DNA from: an uncultured Actinomycetes bacterium
GTDB lineage: Bacteria > Actinomycetota > Acidimicrobiia > Acidimicrobiales > RAAP-2
Reading direction: 5' to 3'
NCBI GenBank assembly: GCA_903860915.1
Contig: CAIOSJ010000021.1
Coordinates: forward strand, 124,001 to 188,000
Length of the DNA: 64,000 nucleotides
Under the pieces are notes generated by a model. That model saw nothing but the letters and a program-made list of their open reading frames with translations. It was not told where the DNA came from and did no database searches. The stretch's first letter is position 1. The number at the start of each line of letters is the position of its first letter. The position numbers and the translations under genes were made by a program. This document shows, piece by piece, positions 60,689-64,000 of the stretch.

Positions 60689-61978
60689 TTAACTGATGTG
60701 AAGAACGTGAAGCAGGTAGTACGTAGTGGGAAGCACAAAGAGCAGACCATCTATACGGTCCACAATGCCTCCGTGGCCCGGCATCAAACTACCCATGTCC
60801 TTTATACCTAAGGTACGTTTGACCATGGACTCACATAAATCACCGAGGGGCGCGATTACCGACACCACTATGGCCTCCACCACCGCAAGCTTGAGTGACC
60901 ACGGGTGAATCATTGGCAGCACCACTAGCGACACAAGGATGGTAATGAGACCTCCGCCAACGGCTCCTTCGATGGTCTTACCGGGCGAAATAGCGCGAGC
61001 GAGCGGTCGCTTGCCGAAACTTCGACCGACGAACAAAGCACCCGTATCATTAGCGACCGTACAGAAAATTGCTCCAAAGAGAAAAGCCAGACCGTGCTTG
61101 TTGGCGAAAGTAGTAGGAGCGATCAATAGTGCGGCGTAACTTCCGGTAATGCCGATCCACACGTACACGAAGAACGTCGCTCCAATGCCGTCGAGGACGT
61201 CGATTGTCTTCTCGGCACTGAGGTACCAGAGAAAACAGGCGAAGGCAAACACCACTGAAACTAGCCCCGTCGCCGCCGTTCCCTCGTTGTAACTAGCAAC
61301 GACCAAGGTTGCGGTGGCCACGATGCCGAGCAGAGTGGCTGGATGAGCACCCACTGCACGAAAGGCGGCGTAGGCCTCGGCCACCGCACCCGTCACCACT
61401 AATGCCACGAGAACCGCTACGGGAATGGAACCCTGGAGAAAGATCAGAATCGCCACAAAAAGTACCGCCATGCCCGTTACGGTCGCCAAGGAAATATTTC
61501 GCTGCGCCGTAGCCCGCGCGGCGCGCCCCGCTAGAGGGTTAGCGTTGGCTTGACGACGTGTACGCGGTGGCCTCGTGGACTCGGGACGTATAACGTCAGC
61601 GTCCTCAAGTTCAACCTCGGGCTCAACTTCGGCGACAAAATCCCAGGGACGAATGTCTTCAACTACGGATTCAGAGGACAGCACTGAAGCGTCGAACTGT
61701 TCATCGTGCGCCACCCAGTCCGCTTCGGCTTCACGCCATGCGGGCGCGGGGATCGCCGCCCAGGGGTCATCGGGGTCAACAGCAGACTCACTCTTTATGA
61801 CTGTGGGCACCTGTCCAGTTGGCGATTCGGTCCAATGTGGCAGGGTCGTTTCACTCGCTACCACCTCGGCTGCAACATCCGCTCCCTGGATCGTTATCCG
61901 TTCATCGGGTGTCGTAACCACCGGAATTTCACCGGTTGGTTCCTCGGAAATGTGATCGTCATACTTCAAGGAGCTCAC
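60689..61978 (-). CDS. cdsA: phosphatidate cytidylyltransferase with long acidic N-terminus
   Basis: A 429-residue membrane enzyme making CDP-diacylglycerol for phospholipid synthesis. The C-terminal signature SMVKRTLGIKDMGSLMPGHG followed by GIVDRID is complete, with about eight membrane helices. The first 150 residues are acidic and Pro/Glu rich with no membrane segment and look disordered, making the protein longer than the usual 270-300 residues. GTG 61978 overlaps frr by 20 nt; TTG 61969 is an alternative. uppS, often found between frr and cdsA, is missing. Confidence 0.92.
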   Translation of the reverse strand: MSSLKYDDHISEEPTGEIPVVTTPDERITIQGADVAAEVVASETTLPHWTESPTGQVPTVIKSESAVDPDDPWAAIPAPAWREAEADWVAHDEQFDASVLSSESVVEDIRPWDFVAEVEPEVELEDADVIRPESTRPPRTRRQANANPLAGRAARATAQRNISLATVTGMAVLFVAILIFLQGSIPVAVLVALVVTGAVAEAYAAFRAVGAHPATLLGIVATATLVVASYNEGTAATGLVSVVFAFACFLWYLSAEKTIDVLDGIGATFFVYVWIGITGSYAALLIAPTTFANKHGLAFLFGAIFCTVANDTGALFVGRSFGKRPLARAISPGKTIEGAVGGGLITILVSLVVLPMIHPWSLKLAVVEAIVVSVIAPLGDLCESMVKRTLGIKDMGSLMPGHGGIVDRIDGLLFVLPTTYYLLHVLHIS

Positions 61979-62528
61979 GTTCCTTCTGTTGGAGGAGAGT
62001 ATCCACGAGAGCAACCTCGTCTTGAGTCAATTTATCAAGAGTCTTTTCAACTCGCTCAATGTCGTCTTTAGAGAGGCCGTGTTCTTTTTCGAGGGACTCT
62101 AGATCCTGGCGGGCCGAACGTCGCACGCCTCGGAGGGCGACCTTTCCTTCTTCGGCTTTGCCACGGACAATTTTCACCAATGATTTACGGCGATCTTCGG
62201 TGAGGGCGGGGAAGGCGAGTCGAATAATGATGCCATCGTTCGAGGGATTGAGACCAAGGTCGGAGTTTTGAATGGCTTTTTCAATCGCCCCCATCGAGCT
62301 CTTGTCGAAGGGCGAAATCACGAGCATCCGTGGTTCGGGCACCGAGAAGCCGGCTATCTGCTTCAGCGGGACCATGGTGCCGTAGTAATCGACCGCCAAT
62401 CCCTCAACCAGGGCTGAAGATGCTCGTCCGGTGCGTACCGAGCCAAATTCTGAGCGAACGTGATCCAAGGCCTTCTGGAACTTCTCTCGCGTCTCTTCTA
62501 AGACCAGTTCTATTAGTTCTTGTTCCAT
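61959..62528 (-). CDS. frr: ribosome recycling factor
   Basis: A 189-residue factor that splits post-termination ribosomes with EF-G. FGSVRTGRASSALVEGLAVDYYG, ISPFDKSSMGAIEKAIQNSDLGLNP (in part), FPALTEDRRKSLVK and the RSARQDLESLEKEHGLSKDD helix are typical. ATG 62528 overlaps the pyrH TGA by 1 nt; GTG 62531 precedes it. Confidence 0.97.
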   Translation of the reverse strand: MEQELIELVLEETREKFQKALDHVRSEFGSVRTGRASSALVEGLAVDYYGTMVPLKQIAGFSVPEPRMLVISPFDKSSMGAIEKAIQNSDLGLNPSNDGIIIRLAFPALTEDRRKSLVKIVRGKAEEGKVALRGVRRSARQDLESLEKEHGLSKDDIERVEKTLDKLTQDEVALVDTLLQQKERELLEV

Positions 62529-63238
62529 CACTTAACCAGCGTACCTACCGCTTCACCCGCGAGTGCGCGACGCAAATTATCGGGTGCCATCAGGTCAAAG
62601 ACTCGGATCGGGAGCTCATTATCCTTACAAAAGGTAATGGCCGTTAGATCCATAACTCGAAGGTCCTTCGCGAGAACTTCATCAAAAGTAATCACGTCGT
62701 ACTTTGTGGCATCGGGATTCTTCTTCGGGTCCTCGCTGTACACCCCATCGACGCCTCCGTGCGTACCCTTCAGCACCACTTCCGCCTCGATCTCGGCGGC
62801 TCGTTGAGCTGCGGGGGTGTCAGTCGTGAAATAAGGGTTGCCCATACCCGCGGCGAAGATAACCACGCGACCCTTCTCGAGGTGTCGAACGGCGCGCCGA
62901 CGTATGTAGGGTTCAGCCACCTGATCCATATTGATCGCTGACATGACTCGGGTCGGCCGACCGTGCGACTCAATTGCGTCTTGCAGTGCGAGGGCATTAA
63001 TCACCGTCCCTAACATGCCCATGAGATCCGAGTTCGCGCGGTTCATTCCCGCCATCGCTCCCGTGGCCCCCCGCCAAATATTTCCACCACCAACGACCAC
63101 GGCTAGTTCTAAACCGCCCACGGCCATTGAGTTGGAAATAGCTCGAGCTAGGAAGTCAACTACAGATGCATCGATTGTTTCCACGCTTGACGAGGAAGCC
63201 AGCGCCTCGCCGGAAAGCTTTAAGACAACCCGGCGCAT
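62528..63238 (-). CDS. pyrH: uridylate kinase
   Basis: A 236-residue amino-acid-kinase-fold UMP kinase. [56 protein letters not shown] and [17 protein letters not shown] are the expected motifs. ATG 63238 lies 5 nt after tsf. Confidence 0.97.
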   Translation of the reverse strand: MRRVVLKLSGEALASSSSVETIDASVVDFLARAISNSMAVGGLELAVVVGGGNIWRGATGAMAGMNRANSDLMGMLGTVINALALQDAIESHGRPTRVMSAINMDQVAEPYIRRRAVRHLEKGRVVIFAAGMGNPYFTTDTPAAQRAAEIEAEVVLKGTHGGVDGVYSEDPKKNPDATKYDVITFDEVLAKDLRVMDLTAITFCKDNELPIRVFDLMAPDNLRRALAGEAVGTLVK

Positions 63239-63243
63239 TTGAA

Positions 63244-64000
63244 CTATCCCCCGATAACGACTTGAGCGTATCGAGTGATCGAGCCACTACCGAGGAACTG
63301 GGCGATTGATTGCTTCTCGTCTTTTACGTAGCCCTGCTCAACCAACACGCGGTCCTTGAACCATCCGTTCAGTCGGCCCTCAATGATCTTGGGCAACGCA
63401 GCCTCAGGCTTACCTTCATTACGCGAGATTTCCTCGACGGTAGCGCGCTCTGCATCGACCTCGGAGGCCGGGACATCGTCTCGAGTTAGATAGAGCGGCT
63501 TCGAGAAGGCAATGTGCACCGCAATCTCGTGTGCAACTTCTTCCGATGTCCCCTTCACCACGACGGCCACGGCGTTAACCCCACGACCGGACTGGAGGTG
63601 CAGATAGGTATCAACGATTTCGTCGGAACCGGCTTCGAGTCGAAACACCTTGCCCAGGGAAATGTTCTCCTTCAGCGTCGTGCGCAGCGTGTCAATGGCG
63701 TCCGCGAACGAATCAGCCGCAGACTCCCCATCGGCTGCCACGCGAGCGGTAATGTCGTCAAGGATTGACAAGAATTCCGTGGACTTGGCCACGAAGTCAG
63801 TCTCACAGCGCATCTCAACGAGGGCGGCCACTGAGCCAACACGCAGCACTGCGACGGCACCCTGTGAAGCTTCACGGTCGGCGCGCTTGGCGGCCGAAGC
63901 GAGTCCCTGAACGCGCAACCACTGCGTGGCCGCATCCATATCACCATCATTGGCTTCAAGGGCCTTTTTGGCGTCCAACATGCCCACACCCGTGGACTGT
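63244..64000 (-). CDS. tsf: elongation factor Ts, N-terminus cut by window edge
   Basis: The nucleotide-exchange factor for EF-Tu. The frame continues to base 64000, reading [15 protein letters not shown], which matches the early RTGAGMMDCKKAL-type segment of the family, so roughly the first 15-20 residues are outside. CETDFVAKS and the long helical C-terminal part are present. The internal GTG at 63987 is not the true start. rpsB would be expected just beyond the edge. Confidence 0.95.
   Translation of the reverse strand, partial: QSTGVGMLDAKKALEANDGDMDAATQWLRVQGLASAAKRADREASQGAVAVLRVGSVAALVEMRCETDFVAKSTEFLSILDDITARVAADGESAADSFADAIDTLRTTLKENISLGKVFRLEAGSDEIVDTYLHLQSGRGVNAVAVVVKGTSEEVAHEIAVHIAFSKPLYLTRDDVPASEVDAERATVEEISRNEGKPEAALPKIIEGRLNGWFKDRVLVEQGYVKDEKQSIAQFLGSGSITRYAQVVIGG

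Noticed and set aside
63244..63987. GTG 63987 as the start of tsf
   Set aside because: The frame continues to the window edge with residues matching the early EF-Ts segment, so the gene is simply cut off.
1..64000. CRISPR array, insertion sequence or prophage
   Set aside because: No regularly spaced repeats, transposase, integrase or phage structural gene was seen; the two GH29 genes are paralogues and are not flanked by terminal repeats.

Overview
The window looks like a chromosome segment from a free-living member of the Actinomycetota, most likely class Acidimicrobiia. This is inferred, with no search run, from actinobacterial-type LexA boxes (CGAAC-N4-GTTCG), a lexA/LysM/nrdR neighbourhood, a class E sortase, a DUF2332 protein, a siderophore-interacting flavoprotein, moderately high GC and very tight packing. 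Starts are often GTG, and stop/start overlaps of 1-4 nt are the rule. No gene-free stretch exceeds 300 bases, and I saw no insertion sequence, phage gene or CRISPR array.

Region 1 (1-6746) is a carbohydrate/amide catabolic island: the end of one alpha-L-fucosidase (GH29), an amidohydrolase of the N-acyl-D-amino-acid deacylase group, a GH3 glycosidase and a PhyH-type dioxygenase on the plus strand, facing a second GH29 fucosidase. Region 2 (6931-17457) holds a probable di-iron protein of unknown role, tRNA-Val, a DnaQ-like exonuclease, a secreted phosphodiester-glycosidase/CapA pair, tRNA-Cys, a 57-residue membrane protein, glnD, and an overlapping L,D-transpeptidase / sortase / DUF2332 set.

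Region 3 (17427-23327) is an SOS island. lexA is flanked by two LexA boxes and faces a MoxR-type ATPase coupled to a protein joining an HExxH metallopeptidase-like domain to a VWA domain. Next to it a LysM membrane protein, nrdR, a PIG-L deacetylase and dinB follow a promoter with one LexA box between its -35 and -10 and a second just downstream.

Region 4 (23376-36095) is one nearly gapless minus-strand run: ftsK, D,D-carboxypeptidase, thrB, an RhtA-like exporter, miaB, miaA, dapF, hflX, dapC, dapD, dapE. With dapA and dapB (38574-42640) the window carries every step from aspartate semialdehyde to meso-diaminopimelate by the succinylase route, so it feeds both lysine and peptidoglycan synthesis. 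Region 5 (36150-45321) adds a ferric-siderophore reductase, RNase J, dapA, a second di-iron protein beside a double TetR regulator, dapB and a YfhO-like membrane protein.

Region 6 (45403-64000) is the conserved translation / RNA / isoprenoid / lipid core, read leftward: tsf-pyrH-frr-cdsA-dxr-rseP-ispG-proS, a terminator, then rimP-nusA-ylxR-infB-rbfA-truB-ribF-rpsO-pnp. Several hairpins mark transcript ends or processing sites. ylxR appears to lack a standard start codon, and uppS is missing from its usual place between frr and cdsA.
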